From the NCBI GenBank assembly GCA_902617025.1, contig CACMVB010000002.1, positions 124,001 to 188,000 of the forward strand: 64,000 nt of DNA. Reading direction: 5' to 3'. The DNA comes from an uncultured Pelagibacteraceae bacterium. Its GTDB lineage: Bacteria > Pseudomonadota > Alphaproteobacteria > Pelagibacterales > Pelagibacteraceae. Every line of letters begins with the position of its first letter. Within the stretch, counting starts at the first letter, position 1. Shown piece after piece: positions 43,011 to 52,566 of this stretch. Under the pieces are notes generated by a model. It ran no database searches and had not been told where the DNA came from. It worked only from the letters and a program-made list of their open reading frames with translations. Made by a program: the position numbers and the translations under genes.

Positions 43011-44321
43011 ATGATGGATAAATATTTTGAGTATAGAAAACATAAAACAAATTTTAAAACTGAGGTAATAGCTGGTGTAACTACTTTTCTTACAATGGCA
43101 TACATTATGTTTTTAAATCCCTTTATCTTATCTGGCGAATTTGCCGGAACAGAAAAAGGTTTTTTTGATTTTGGAGCAGTATTTACTGCAACAATATTGG
43201 CTACAGCGCTAGCGTGTTTCATCATGGCATTTTACGGAAAAACTTGGCCTATAGGTTTGGCGCCAGGCATGGGTATAAATGCATTTGTTGCATACGGAGT
43301 AGTTGCAGGAATGGGTTACACACCACAAGCAGCATTGGGTGCAGTATTGGTTGCTGGAATTATTTTCTTAGCTATATCACTCACACCTTTAAGAGCGTGG
43401 TTGATTAATTCGATTCCAAAAAGTTTAAAACTAGGAATAGGTGCTGGGATAGGATTATTTTTAGCTATTATTGGTTTAGAAATTATGGGAGTAGTAGGAG
43501 ATCATCCAGTCACATTAGTTACTTTAGGTGACATTAAGAATCCTTTAGTGCTTCTTGGTTGTTTAACTTTTGTCTTTATGATTGTTTTAGAAAAGATGAA
43601 AATAAGAGGTAACATTATAATTGGTATTATTCTATTTAGTATAATAGCTTGGGCTACTGGTTTAGCAAAATTTAATGGTGTTGTTGGTTCAATACCACCA
43701 ATGACATACTTATTTGATTTTGATCTTAAAGCAGCACTTACAGCAGGTATGGCTTCAATAGTTTTTACATTATTGTTTATAGACTTTTTCGATACAGCAG
43801 GAACATTAACATCTGTTGCTAACGTAGCGGGTAAAGTTGATAAAAAAGGTAAAGTGCAAGACATCAACAAAGCTATGTTATCTGATAGTGTGGGAACAGT
43901 TGCTGGAGCAATGATGGGGACAACAACTGTAACTAGTTATGTTGAGTCAGGTGCGGGTGTAAAAGCCGGAGGTAGAACTGGAATGACTTCGCTTGTAATT
44001 GGAGTTTTATTCCTAGCTTGTTTATTCTTTTCGCCGCTCGCTACAAGTTTACCAAAAGAAATAGATGGTGCAGCGTTGTTGTACGTAGCAATATTATTCG
44101 TAAGAAATATCACTGATATTGAGTGGAATGATATAGCTGAGTCAGGTCCTGCAGTAGTTGCAATGATAACAATGCCGTTAACGTATAGTATCAGTAATGG
44201 TATTGCTCTTGCATTTATTTCATATGCATTAATTCAAATATTTACGGGTAAATTTGGCAAAACTTCTCCTGCTATTTGGGTAATCGCAGTATTTAGCGTA
44301 ATTAGTTTTTACGTAGCTTAA
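43011..44321 (+). CDS. NCS2-family purine permease (AzgA/PbuG/AdeQ type)
   Basis: A 436-residue multi-helix carrier. TEVIAGVTTFLTMAYIMFLNP, GLAPGMGINAFVAYGVV, FIDFFDTAGTLTSVA and MMGTTTVTSYVESGAGVKAGGRTGMTS are diagnostic of the guanine/hypoxanthine/adenine branch. Imports purine bases with protons. Ribosome site CGGAGG nine bases upstream; a second Met follows the first. A purine phosphoribosyltransferase-type gene converges from the other side, a plausible salvage pair. Confidence 0.93.
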   Translation: MMDKYFEYRKHKTNFKTEVIAGVTTFLTMAYIMFLNPFILSGEFAGTEKGFFDFGAVFTATILATALACFIMAFYGKTWPIGLAPGMGINAFVAYGVVAGMGYTPQAALGAVLVAGIIFLAISLTPLRAWLINSIPKSLKLGIGAGIGLFLAIIGLEIMGVVGDHPVTLVTLGDIKNPLVLLGCLTFVFMIVLEKMKIRGNIIIGIILFSIIAWATGLAKFNGVVGSIPPMTYLFDFDLKAALTAGMASIVFTLLFIDFFDTAGTLTSVANVAGKVDKKGKVQDINKAMLSDSVGTVAGAMMGTTTVTSYVESGAGVKAGGRTGMTSLVIGVLFLACLFFSPLATSLPKEIDGAALLYVAILFVRNITDIEWNDIAESGPAVVAMITMPLTYSISNGIALAFISYALIQIFTGKFGKTSPAIWVIAVFSVISFYVA

Positions 44322-44328
44322 AGATTCT

Positions 44329-44350
44329 AGGGCCAGTTAACTCTGGCCCT
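44329..44350. terminator. Bidirectional terminator after the purine permease
   Basis: AGGGCCAG / CTGGCCCT, an 8-bp perfect stem with a TTAACT loop, between the permease and the convergent phosphoribosyltransferase gene. T-rich bases follow in the plus direction. Confidence 0.8.
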
Positions 44351-44877
44351 TAATTCTTCTGATGTTTGTTGATTAAGTCCTGAACTTTTATTTCTTCATA
44401 ATGCTCAAATGGTTGAACTATCCATGGATTGCTCTTTAGCCTTTGTGCGCAAAAATCTGGTTCAAAAGTTGAGTCTTTTTTTTTCCAAAGTACAGCAGTC
44501 TTTATTTCTTTTATATTATTTTTGAGGGGTGGATATTTTTTCAACCAATCAATACTTTTGTTTAAAGTGATGCCAGTATCAGATAAATCATCACATAATA
44601 AAATATTTCCTTTCATATCCTGAACCGTAGAACTCATTTCTCTCGAAAAAACTAAATCACCTTGTTGATCTTCTGTACCCTCCCCTGAATAGGACTCGAC
44701 TGCTAAGTAAGCGCATTTTAATTTAAAAACACGACTTAAAACATCAATAATTGGTGCTCCACCCCGCATAATACCGATGAGTAAATTTGGTTTGAAGCCA
44801 CTTTCATAAATTTGTATTGCTAATTTTTCAACGATTAGATTATACTCTTTCCAATCTATAATAAGTTTATCTGCCAT
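44350..44877 (-). CDS. Purine phosphoribosyltransferase (Gpt/hypoxanthine type)
   Basis: PRTase fold of 175 residues. The PRPP-binding motif is NILLCDDLSDTGITLNKS and the N-terminal GIMRGGAPIIDVLSRV matches xanthine-guanine phosphoribosyltransferases. Salvages a purine base to its nucleotide; exact base unknown. It converges with the purine permease, supporting salvage. The stop overlaps the terminator. Confidence 0.82.
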   Translation of the reverse strand: MADKLIIDWKEYNLIVEKLAIQIYESGFKPNLLIGIMRGGAPIIDVLSRVFKLKCAYLAVESYSGEGTEDQQGDLVFSREMSSTVQDMKGNILLCDDLSDTGITLNKSIDWLKKYPPLKNNIKEIKTAVLWKKKDSTFEPDFCAQRLKSNPWIVQPFEHYEEIKVQDLINKHQKN

Positions 44878-44910
44878 GAAAAAAGTTAATTTATTTTAAA
44901 GGAGTTGTAA

Positions 44911-45198
44911 ATGAAAGGATACGTAGTCTGTGTTTATAAAAGTATAAGTAATGAGGCAAAGTTAAAAGAATACGCTATCAAAGCTAGAGCAGCAGTTGAA
45001 AAATATAAGGGAAAATTTTTAATTAGAGGCGGAAAATCTACATCTAATGAGGGCGATAGATCTCCAAGAACAGTTGTAATTGAGTTTCCATCATATAATG
45101 AAGCTAATAACTTTTATAATTCAAAAGAGTATCAAGATGCTCATTCTATTCTTGAAGGCTACGCAGAACGTCAGCATCAAACGATTGAAGGCGCTTAA
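44911..45198 (+). CDS. DUF1330 family protein
   Basis: A 95-residue ferredoxin-like alpha/beta protein: GYVVCVYKSISNEAKLKEYAIKA, RGGKSTSNEGDRSPRTVVIEFPSY and EANNFYNSKEYQDAHSI match DUF1330. Function unknown for the family. AAGGAG ribosome site seven bases upstream. Its stop shares TTAA with the convergent alkA-like gene. Confidence 0.9.
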   Translation: MKGYVVCVYKSISNEAKLKEYAIKARAAVEKYKGKFLIRGGKSTSNEGDRSPRTVVIEFPSYNEANNFYNSKEYQDAHSILEGYAERQHQTIEGA

Positions 45199-45818
45199 TA
45201 TTGAATTGGTTCATCATCAATACTGCGCCAGAGATACCACGTGGCAACCGAACAATAAGGAGTAAATTTTTTATAAAGTTTATTTAAAAAACTTTTTGGA
45301 GGAAAATATTTTTTCTTATAATTATTTGATATTGCTCTTAATAGACCAATATCTTGCAAAGGCCAAATATTGGATCGATTGTAAGTGAATAATAAAATCA
45401 TTTCTGAACTCCATCTGCCTATTTGTCTTAAAGTTGATAAGTATTGAATGGCTTCCTCGTCATTCATGTTTTTGATTAATTTAGGATCAAATTCTTTCTT
45501 TACAAATTTTATTGATAATTCTTTAATTCCCAAAGCTTTTTGTCTACTTAAACCACAGGATTTAAGTTGTGTTATTGATAATTTCGATACTTTTAAGGGA
45601 CTAATTCTTTTAGTTTTTTTTTGAAATTTTTTAAATACTGAGTTAGCAGCTGATACACTTATCTGCTGACCGACTATACTTTTGCATAAAGAGTAAAAAA
45701 TATCTTTTCTAGTTGTCAAAAATTTATCATTATATTTAATGATAAGTCTTTTTAAAACTTTATCTCTTTTAGACAAAGTTTTAACTGCTTTTAACCAATA
45801 ACTCGGATATTTACTCAC
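45195..45818 (-). CDS. DNA-3-methyladenine glycosylase (AlkA-type HhH-GPD)
   Basis: Base-excision repair glycosylase of 207 residues. The helix-hairpin-helix region is YLSTLRQIGRWSSEMILLF and the catalytic Asp is in WPLQDIGLL; SIVGQQISVSAAN is the conserved N-terminal segment. It lacks the N-terminal TBP-like domain of E. coli AlkA, as in many short homologues. Overlaps the DMT transporter gene by 4 bases. Confidence 0.9.
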   Translation of the reverse strand: MSKYPSYWLKAVKTLSKRDKVLKRLIIKYNDKFLTTRKDIFYSLCKSIVGQQISVSAANSVFKKFQKKTKRISPLKVSKLSITQLKSCGLSRQKALGIKELSIKFVKKEFDPKLIKNMNDEEAIQYLSTLRQIGRWSSEMILLFTYNRSNIWPLQDIGLLRAISNNYKKKYFPPKSFLNKLYKKFTPYCSVATWYLWRSIDDEPIQY

Positions 45819-46693
45819 GGCCTCGGGCTTACAACTTGTTTTTTAAGTTGTGACTCTCTCATAAAAATAATTACAGAACTTGCAATAATTAAACCAGCTC
45901 CCAAAAGAGTGAGCAATTTTGGTATTTCACCCCAAATGAAGTATCCTAATAAAATTGCAAATACTAAATTTAAATATTTTGTTGGTGTCACTAGTGATGC
46001 TTCTGCGATTCTTAGTGATACGGTAAGTAAAATATTAGCTACTGAACCAATTATTCCTGTAAAAATAAGAAGAAAGAGTTCAAATTTTGATGGCATGATC
46101 CAGCCAAAAGGAAGGGTTGCTAAACCAACTACCATGCTTAGTAAAGAAAAGTATAAAGCAATTCTATAATTAGGTTCAGTAGATGATAAGCTTCTTATGC
46201 TTAGAGCTACGCATGCAAAGAAAATACAAAAAATTATTGGAAATAAGTAATAAATATTTAATTCTTCATAAGCTGGTTTAACAATCATTAACATTCCAAT
46301 AAACCCAATGAAAACTGCAGACCATCTTCTAATACCCACTTTTTCTGATAAAAAAAATATTGAACCTAAGGTAACGAAAATTGGCCCTCCAAAAGTCAAA
46401 CTTACAACATCTGCTAAGGGTATCTCTCTTAGAGCAATAAAAAGTGCAACTATTGCTAGTGTCCCAGTCACAGCTCTGAAAGCATGTAGTTTTGGTCTGG
46501 TAGTTTTATAAAAAGTTTTAAATTCATTCTTAGGTACAAGCATTAATATAGGTATCAAACCAAAAAAGAATCTTGCAAATAATACTTCACCTACAGGAAA
46601 CTGATCTAACCATTTAACACAAGCATCCATCATCGCAAAACAGGCCACAGATGCTATACCGTACAATACGCCCAATTGATTTCGTGCTAGCAA
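45815..46693 (-). CDS. DMT-superfamily (EamA) transporter
   Basis: Ten predicted helices in two EamA repeats (about residues 8-140 and 150-280; IPLADVVSLTFGGPIFVTLGS and RIAEASLVTPTKYLNLVFAILLGYFIWGE). Exports or imports small metabolites; substrate unknown. Length 292 is normal. Confidence 0.88.
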   Translation of the reverse strand: MLARNQLGVLYGIASVACFAMMDACVKWLDQFPVGEVLFARFFFGLIPILMLVPKNEFKTFYKTTRPKLHAFRAVTGTLAIVALFIALREIPLADVVSLTFGGPIFVTLGSIFFLSEKVGIRRWSAVFIGFIGMLMIVKPAYEELNIYYLFPIIFCIFFACVALSIRSLSSTEPNYRIALYFSLLSMVVGLATLPFGWIMPSKFELFLLIFTGIIGSVANILLTVSLRIAEASLVTPTKYLNLVFAILLGYFIWGEIPKLLTLLGAGLIIASSVIIFMRESQLKKQVVSPRP

Positions 46694-46726
46694 TTTAATA
46701 TCCTCACAACTCTATATAATTACTTT

Positions 46727-47173
46727 ATGAAGAAATGTACACTTGCTCTTGGCTGTTTTTGGAAACCTGAGGAAAACTTCAAAAATAAGCCAGGTATAAT
46801 TGAAACAGAAGTCGGCTATGCTGGTGGATTATCCGATAAAGTTACTTATGAGGAAGTATGTAGAGGTGACACCGGTCATGCAGAAGTAGTAAGACTAACC
46901 TTTGATGAAAAAATAATTTCATTTAAAAAAATTTTAGATTTATTTTTTAAAATGCATGATCCTACTCAAAAAGATATGCAATATCCAGATGTCGGAACTC
47001 AATATCGGAGTGAAATATTTTATGAAGATGACATTCAAAAAGCTGAAGCTAAAGAAATTTTAGAAATCTTTAATAAGGAGCTTAATGGAAAAATCCAAAC
47101 AAATATTTCTCAAATTAAAAATTATTGTAAAGCGGAAGAGTATCACCAGAAATACTTAGAAAAAAATAGATAA
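46727..47173 (+). CDS. msrA: Peptide methionine sulfoxide reductase MsrA
   Basis: Reduces methionine-S-sulfoxide. The catalytic Cys is in ALGCFWKPEENF; VGYAGG, GHAEVVRLTFD and the C-terminal AEEYHQKYL are conserved. At 148 residues it is a compact form with one additional Cys (KNYCKAEE) as possible resolving residue. One-base overlap with the next gene. Confidence 0.95.
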   Translation: MKKCTLALGCFWKPEENFKNKPGIIETEVGYAGGLSDKVTYEEVCRGDTGHAEVVRLTFDEKIISFKKILDLFFKMHDPTQKDMQYPDVGTQYRSEIFYEDDIQKAEAKEILEIFNKELNGKIQTNISQIKNYCKAEEYHQKYLEKNR

Positions 47174-47985
47174 TGAAACAGCTAGTTACCTCAGATTGGC
47201 TAGAAAAAAATATCGATAGAGTAAAAATATTAGATGCTACTTGGTGTTTGCCTAACTCAGGTAGAAATGCTGAGGAGGAATTTAAACAAAATCATATTAA
47301 AAATTCAATTTTCTTTGACATCGATAAAAATTCAAAAAAAAATTCTTCATTGCCCCATATGCTCCCTTCAAATAAAGAATGGGAAAATATTGTATCTAAT
47401 TTAGGGATAAATAATTCTGATCATGTAGTTATTTATGATAATTCAGATGTTTTTAGTTCATGCAGAGTCTGGTATTCATTTATTTATTTTGGTCATGACC
47501 CAGATCATGTATCAGTTCTAGACGGTAATTTTACAAAATGGTTAAGGGAAAAAAGAGCTGTATCAAAAGAGATAAGTAAAATTCAAGAAACTAATTATAA
47601 AGCTGAAGAAAATACATCTATAGTAATAAATAGAGCCCAAGTGAAAGAAAATATATCTAGTAAAAAATTTCAGTTGATAGATGCTAGAAGTAAAGAAAGA
47701 TTTTTGGGTTTGGTGCCTGAACCACGTAAGGGATTGAAAAGTGGTCATATCGAAGGATCAATTAATATACCTTTTCAATTGCTTTTAAATGAAGATCGAA
47801 CCTTCAAAAAAAAAGAAGATTTAATAAAGATTTTTAATCAGAATGAAATAGATAAAGATAAAGATATTGCTTTTACATGCGGATCTGGAGTCACTGCATG
47901 TATTTTAGGACTAGCTAATTCTATCATAAGTGGTAAAAAACCTACTATCTATGATGGCTCATGGTCAGAGTACGGATTAGAATAA
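47173..47985 (+). CDS. sseA: 3-mercaptopyruvate sulfurtransferase / thiosulfate sulfurtransferase
   Basis: Two rhodanese domains. The active-site loop FTCGSGVTACIL is of the CGSGVTA type of mercaptopyruvate sulfurtransferases. LLDARSKERFLG-like segment (IDARSKERFLGLVPEPRKGLKSGH) and the N-terminal ILDATWCLPNSGRN support it. Length 270 is normal. Cytoplasmic. Confidence 0.92.
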   Translation: MKQLVTSDWLEKNIDRVKILDATWCLPNSGRNAEEEFKQNHIKNSIFFDIDKNSKKNSSLPHMLPSNKEWENIVSNLGINNSDHVVIYDNSDVFSSCRVWYSFIYFGHDPDHVSVLDGNFTKWLREKRAVSKEISKIQETNYKAEENTSIVINRAQVKENISSKKFQLIDARSKERFLGLVPEPRKGLKSGHIEGSINIPFQLLLNEDRTFKKKEDLIKIFNQNEIDKDKDIAFTCGSGVTACILGLANSIISGKKPTIYDGSWSEYGLE

Positions 47986-47988
47986 AAA

Positions 47989-48861
47989 ATGAAAACATCA
48001 TCAAAATTAAAAGTTTTTTTAATTATTTTTTTTATTGCTATTTTTGCAATTATTGCTGCTAGACATTTTATTGGTTTGCATTTCAAAAAAAAATTCAGTG
48101 TACGGCCTGCACCGGGTGTAATAGTTGAAAAAGTTGAAAGATCTTTATTTTATAAAAGTATTGAAACTTTTGGTACAGCAATTGCGCAAAATTCAAAAAC
48201 TTATAGAATAAAAACTAGTGAAGTTGCTGGAAAATTAAATATTGATAATAGATTTGTAAAAAAAGGTGAAATAATCTTAAGACTTACAAGCGGAGAAGAG
48301 ATTATTGCTGATTTTGAAGGTAAATTGGGTAAAAGAGAAATCGCCCAAGGAGTTTTGGGTTCAGAAAGTTTAATAGTAACTTTGGATGATCTAAAAAGAA
48401 TAGTAATAGACATTAAAGTTCCAGAGAATTATGTAAGTATACTTAAACCAGGATTAAAAGCAGAAATCTCGAGTTCATCATTTAAGGAAACTTTTAAGGG
48501 AAAAATTCAAACTATTAGCTCAAGAATAGATCCTTCTACGAGATCAATTTTATCCAGAGTTTTAGTTGATAATTCTAATTTTAAAATCATTCCAGGGCAG
48601 CTAATGACGGTAAAAATAATATATGATGAAATTAATCAAATTGGTGTTCCTGAAAGTGCTGTCACGATTCAAGGTAGTACAACATTTGTTTACACAGTAA
48701 GAGACGAAACTGCTGAAAAAAAGAACATCGAAATTGGTAAAAGAAATTTTGGGAAAGTTTCTGTTATATCAGGAATAAATGAAGGTGATCTTGTTATTAG
48801 TGAGGGTGTCTCAAAAGTAAGAAATAATGCGAAAATTAAAATTATAAATCCAAAAAATTAA
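47989..48861 (+). CDS. RND periplasmic adaptor (membrane fusion protein) without alpha-hairpin
   Basis: One N-terminal membrane helix (about 9-27), then a lipoyl-like domain (TSEVAGKLNIDNRFVKKGEIILRL followed directly by ADFEGKLGKREIAQGVLG), a beta-barrel domain and the membrane-proximal domain. At 290 residues it is shorter than AcrA-type adaptors because the coiled-coil hairpin between the lipoyl halves is replaced by a short turn. It precedes the RND pump gene by no bases. Confidence 0.85.
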   Translation: MKTSSKLKVFLIIFFIAIFAIIAARHFIGLHFKKKFSVRPAPGVIVEKVERSLFYKSIETFGTAIAQNSKTYRIKTSEVAGKLNIDNRFVKKGEIILRLTSGEEIIADFEGKLGKREIAQGVLGSESLIVTLDDLKRIVIDIKVPENYVSILKPGLKAEISSSSFKETFKGKIQTISSRIDPSTRSILSRVLVDNSNFKIIPGQLMTVKIIYDEINQIGVPESAVTIQGSTTFVYTVRDETAEKKNIEIGKRNFGKVSVISGINEGDLVISEGVSKVRNNAKIKIINPKN

Positions 48862-51800
48862 ATGTTTCTAACAGACTTATCTATTAAAAGACCTGTCGTA
48901 GCCTCAGTAATGAGTTTGGTGTTAGTGATATTTGGTCTTGTAACTTTTCAAGAAATTCCAACTGATGAACTGCCTGATGTGCAGCCTCCTGTAGTAACTA
49001 TTCAAACTGAGTATAGAGGTGCATCGGCAGAAATTGTTGATACTCAAATAACTCAAAAAATTGAAGATTTTGTTGGAGGAACACCTGGTCTAGAAACAAT
49101 AGACTCATTCAGTGAAGATGAAAGTTCAAGAATAACACTCACATTTGAAACGAGTTTAGATTTAGATGACGTTGCTAACGACGTAAGAAGTTCTGTATCT
49201 AGGGTACTAGATAATTTACCTGATGGGGCTGAACAACCAGAAATATTTAAACAAAGTGCGGGGATGCGAACTACTATGTGGTTGTCTTTCAACTCTGAAA
49301 CAATGACTGATTTAGAATTAACAGATTACGCTGATAGATATTTAACCGATACATTTTCTACTGTTGATGGAGTAGGCAGGGTACGACTCGGTGGTCAAAG
49401 AGAACTTTCGCTAAGAGTTTGGTTGGATCCAATAGCTTTGGCTGCTAGAGATCTTACTACTCAAGAAGTTGAGACGGTTCTCAGAAGAGAAAATACAGAA
49501 TTCCCAGCTGGGCGAATTGAGTCAAAAGATATCGATCTAACTATAAAACTCGATAAAGCTTATAAGGAAGTTGAGAATTATAAAAATCTACCTCTTAAAA
49601 GAGCTCAGGACGGTTCAATCATTACCTTATCGGACGTTTCAAGAATCGAATTAGGAGCTGAGTCAACAAGAACTCTTTTTAAAGGTAATGGAAAGCAAGT
49701 TGTTGGTATAGGAATATATCAACAGTCTGATGCAAACACCATCGCTGTAGCTAATGGGATCAAAAAAAAGATAAAAGAACTAAAACCAAGCTTACCACCA
49801 GGCACTACTTTAGAAGTTTCATTTGATAGAAGTAATTATATTAAATCTGCTATTAAAGAAGTTTATAAAACGCTGATAATTGCATTAATATTGGTGACTA
49901 TTATAATTTATCTGTTTTTAGGTAACCTTAGAGCTTTGGTTGTCCCTTTAATAGCTTTGCCTGTTTCATTAATCTCAACTTTTTTATCAATTTATGTTTT
50001 TGATTTTTCAATTAATCTTTTTACTTTAATGGCCTTAGTGCTAGCTATTGGTATTGTTGTTGATGATGCCATTGTGATGCTTGAAAATATAGTAAGAAGA
50101 ATAGAGTTAGGAGATACACCTTTAGTTGCAGCTTATAAAGGCGCTAAGCAGGTATCGTTTGCAATAATAGCTACAACTGTTGTGTTGGTTGCAGTATTTG
50201 TTCCTCTAATTTTTATTAAAGGAATTACAGGAGTTCTTTTTACTCAAACAGCAATTACTCTTGCATCGGCTGTGATTATTTCTAGCTTTGTTGCATTATC
50301 GTTAAGTCCAATGTTGGCTAGTAAATTTTTGCAAAAAGATATGCAAAAATCAAAAATTGTTTTAAAATTTGAGAAATTTTTAAAAGATCTCACTTATCTT
50401 TATAAAATTTCACTACTAAATTGGATTAAGAAAAGAAAAACTATAACTATTTTTTTATTGAGTACTCTTGCATTAACAATATTCTTTTTTAATTTTGCCA
50501 AGAAAGAATTAATTGCTCCTGAAGATAGGGGGGCATTTTTTGTAATTATAAAAGCTCCACAAGGGTCTGGTTTTAATTTTACCAAAGATCGAGCAGAAGA
50601 AATTGAAGAATTATTACTACCAAATGTAGGTAATGGTGAATATAGAAAATTAATCATGCGAGTCCCAGGTTTTGGAAAGTCGGCCAAACAAGTAAATAGT
50701 GGTTTTATAATTGTTCTTTTAGAGCCTTGGGCTAAAAGAGATCGTCATGGAGTTGAGATAATGAGAGAATCATTTGGAAAAATTGCAAGAGTGCCGGGTG
50801 TTTTGGCTTTTCCAATAATGCCTCAGGGAATAAGGACTGGTGGAATAGAAAGTCCAGTGCAATTTGTTGTTTTAGGTAACACATATGAACAATTGATTGA
50901 GTGGAAGGAAATAATTAAAAAAGAAGCAAGAAAAAATCCTGGTCTTACTTCTATTCAAGATGACTTTGATCTGAACAAACCTCAATTAAACGTAAAGATT
51001 GATCAAAAAAAAGCTGCTGATCTAGGAGTTTCGACAGAAGATATTGGAAAAACTATAGAAACAATTTTTGGTTCTAAAAGAGTCACAAACTTTACGAGGG
51101 ATGGAAAAGAATATTCTATAATTTTGCAAGGCGATATCAAAGATAGGCAAGAGCCAGATAGTATAAGTAAAGTTTTTGTAAGATCTAAAAACAATGGAAA
51201 GCTAGTATCTGTGTCAAATTTAGTTGCATACGACGAAGAGGGACAATCTCCATTCTTAGCAAGATACAATAGACAAAAAGCAGTTACTATTTCAGCAAGA
51301 CTTGTAGGAGACTATTCACTTGATGAGGCCCTAAAGTTTTTAGTAGGTGTTGTAGACCAAAATACACCTCAAGCAAAAATTGCTTATAAAGGTGAAAGTG
51401 AAGAGTATAAAAAAACTAATACTGAACTTTATGTAATATTCGCTTTAGCATTAATTACTGCATACCTGGCTATGAGTGCTCAATTTGAAAGCTGGAGGCA
51501 TCCACTGACAATTATGTTAACTGTGCCTATGGCTATTCTTGGCGGATTAATTGGTTTACTAGTAGTTGGGTCTTCACTGAATGTTTATAGTCAGATCGCA
51601 TTAATCATTTTGATCGGTCTCTCAGCTAAAAACGGAATCCTAATTGTAGAATTTGCAAACCAGTTAAGGAAGGAAGGAAAAAATTTAGAAGTTGCTGTAT
51701 TTGAAGCTGCCGCTATTAGGCTAAGACCAATTCTCATGACAAGTATCTCAACAATTATTGGCGTTTTACCGCTTATTCTTGGAACTGGACCTGGTGCTGC

Positions 51801-51957
51801 AAGTCGACTGACTGTTGGTATAACAATATTTGGTGGAATGTTATTCTCCACATTTTTTACTCTCTACGTAATCCCTACAGTTTATACAATTGTTGGAAGA
51901 GGTACCAAGAGGATAGATGCTGTCGAAATTGAGTTACAGAAGCAGCTTAAAAAATAA
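48862..51957 (+). CDS. RND-family efflux transporter permease (HAE1 type)
   Basis: A 1031-residue proton-driven pump with twelve predicted helices and two large periplasmic loops. The proton-relay Asp pair is in GIVVDDAIVMLENIVRR; the N-terminus LTDLSIKRPVVASVMSLVL and the second-half SAKNGILIVEFANQL are typical. Adjacent adaptor; no TolC-type outer-membrane channel nearby. The substrate is unknown. The end overlaps the convergent lipoprotein gene by 11 bases. Confidence 0.94.
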   Translation: MFLTDLSIKRPVVASVMSLVLVIFGLVTFQEIPTDELPDVQPPVVTIQTEYRGASAEIVDTQITQKIEDFVGGTPGLETIDSFSEDESSRITLTFETSLDLDDVANDVRSSVSRVLDNLPDGAEQPEIFKQSAGMRTTMWLSFNSETMTDLELTDYADRYLTDTFSTVDGVGRVRLGGQRELSLRVWLDPIALAARDLTTQEVETVLRRENTEFPAGRIESKDIDLTIKLDKAYKEVENYKNLPLKRAQDGSIITLSDVSRIELGAESTRTLFKGNGKQVVGIGIYQQSDANTIAVANGIKKKIKELKPSLPPGTTLEVSFDRSNYIKSAIKEVYKTLIIALILVTIIIYLFLGNLRALVVPLIALPVSLISTFLSIYVFDFSINLFTLMALVLAIGIVVDDAIVMLENIVRRIELGDTPLVAAYKGAKQVSFAIIATTVVLVAVFVPLIFIKGITGVLFTQTAITLASAVIISSFVALSLSPMLASKFLQKDMQKSKIVLKFEKFLKDLTYLYKISLLNWIKKRKTITIFLLSTLALTIFFFNFAKKELIAPEDRGAFFVIIKAPQGSGFNFTKDRAEEIEELLLPNVGNGEYRKLIMRVPGFGKSAKQVNSGFIIVLLEPWAKRDRHGVEIMRESFGKIARVPGVLAFPIMPQGIRTGGIESPVQFVVLGNTYEQLIEWKEIIKKEARKNPGLTSIQDDFDLNKPQLNVKIDQKKAADLGVSTEDIGKTIETIFGSKRVTNFTRDGKEYSIILQGDIKDRQEPDSISKVFVRSKNNGKLVSVSNLVAYDEEGQSPFLARYNRQKAVTISARLVGDYSLDEALKFLVGVVDQNTPQAKIAYKGESEEYKKTNTELYVIFALALITAYLAMSAQFESWRHPLTIMLTVPMAILGGLIGLLVVGSSLNVYSQIALIILIGLSAKNGILIVEFANQLRKEGKNLEVAVFEAAAIRLRPILMTSISTIIGVLPLILGTGPGAASRLTVGITIFGGMLFSTFFTLYVIPTVYTIVGRGTKRIDAVEIELQKQLKK

Positions 51958-52546
51958 TATATTTGTTTTTATCTAGATTTTTTTTGCAGAGTGTTAATTG
52001 CTTTCTATATTTGTTTGCCATGTCCTTTACAGACTTTGCATATATTATAGCTTTTTTATCTTGTGAATAGTTTTTATAATCTCCCCATCCCTTATAATAA
52101 GCTAAATATTGTCGATAAGGATCTTTTTTTGAGATTTTTAGTATCTTATTAGTTTTATAAATATACCAACCTATAAAATCTACTGAGTCTTTGAATCTTG
52201 CCCTTGTAGCAAGTGGATTATTTGTTTCTCTTTTATATTGTTCCCAAGTACCTTTTACTGCTTGTGAATATCCAAATGAGGAAGAAGGTCTTTTAAAAGG
52301 TATTACTTTAAATAATTTCTTTCTTGGAGGTTTTGCGAGCCAATTAAAATCGCTTTCTTTTTTAACAAAAGCTAGCTGCAGATGAATAGGTGCCCCCCAT
52401 TTTTCATAAGAAGCCTTGGAATGTTTGTACCATAAATATCTTTCCTCAAATATAGCGCAACTATTTTGTGTGTTTTTTGGAATCGAAGAGCAAGCACTTA
52501 AAATTAAAAAAATTAAAATAAATATTTTTTTTTTAAAATGAATCAC
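51947..52546 (-). CDS. Lipoprotein with lytic transglycosylase (SLT) domain
   Basis: Lipobox LSAC in LILSACSSIP. The catalytic Glu lies in AFVKKESDFNW, followed by SSSFGYSQAVKGTWEQY and YLAYYKGWGDY, the goose-lysozyme-like SLT motifs. Length 199. Likely trims peptidoglycan at the outer membrane. Confidence 0.88.
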   Translation of the reverse strand: MIHFKKKIFILIFLILSACSSIPKNTQNSCAIFEERYLWYKHSKASYEKWGAPIHLQLAFVKKESDFNWLAKPPRKKLFKVIPFKRPSSSFGYSQAVKGTWEQYKRETNNPLATRARFKDSVDFIGWYIYKTNKILKISKKDPYRQYLAYYKGWGDYKNYSQDKKAIIYAKSVKDMANKYRKQLTLCKKNLDKNKYIIF

Positions 52547-52566
52547 TAAGTAATTTATACTAAAAA

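Noticed and set aside
43502-43870. 122-aa minus-strand frame
   Set aside because: Antisense to the conserved core of the purine permease with no ribosome site or recognisable product.
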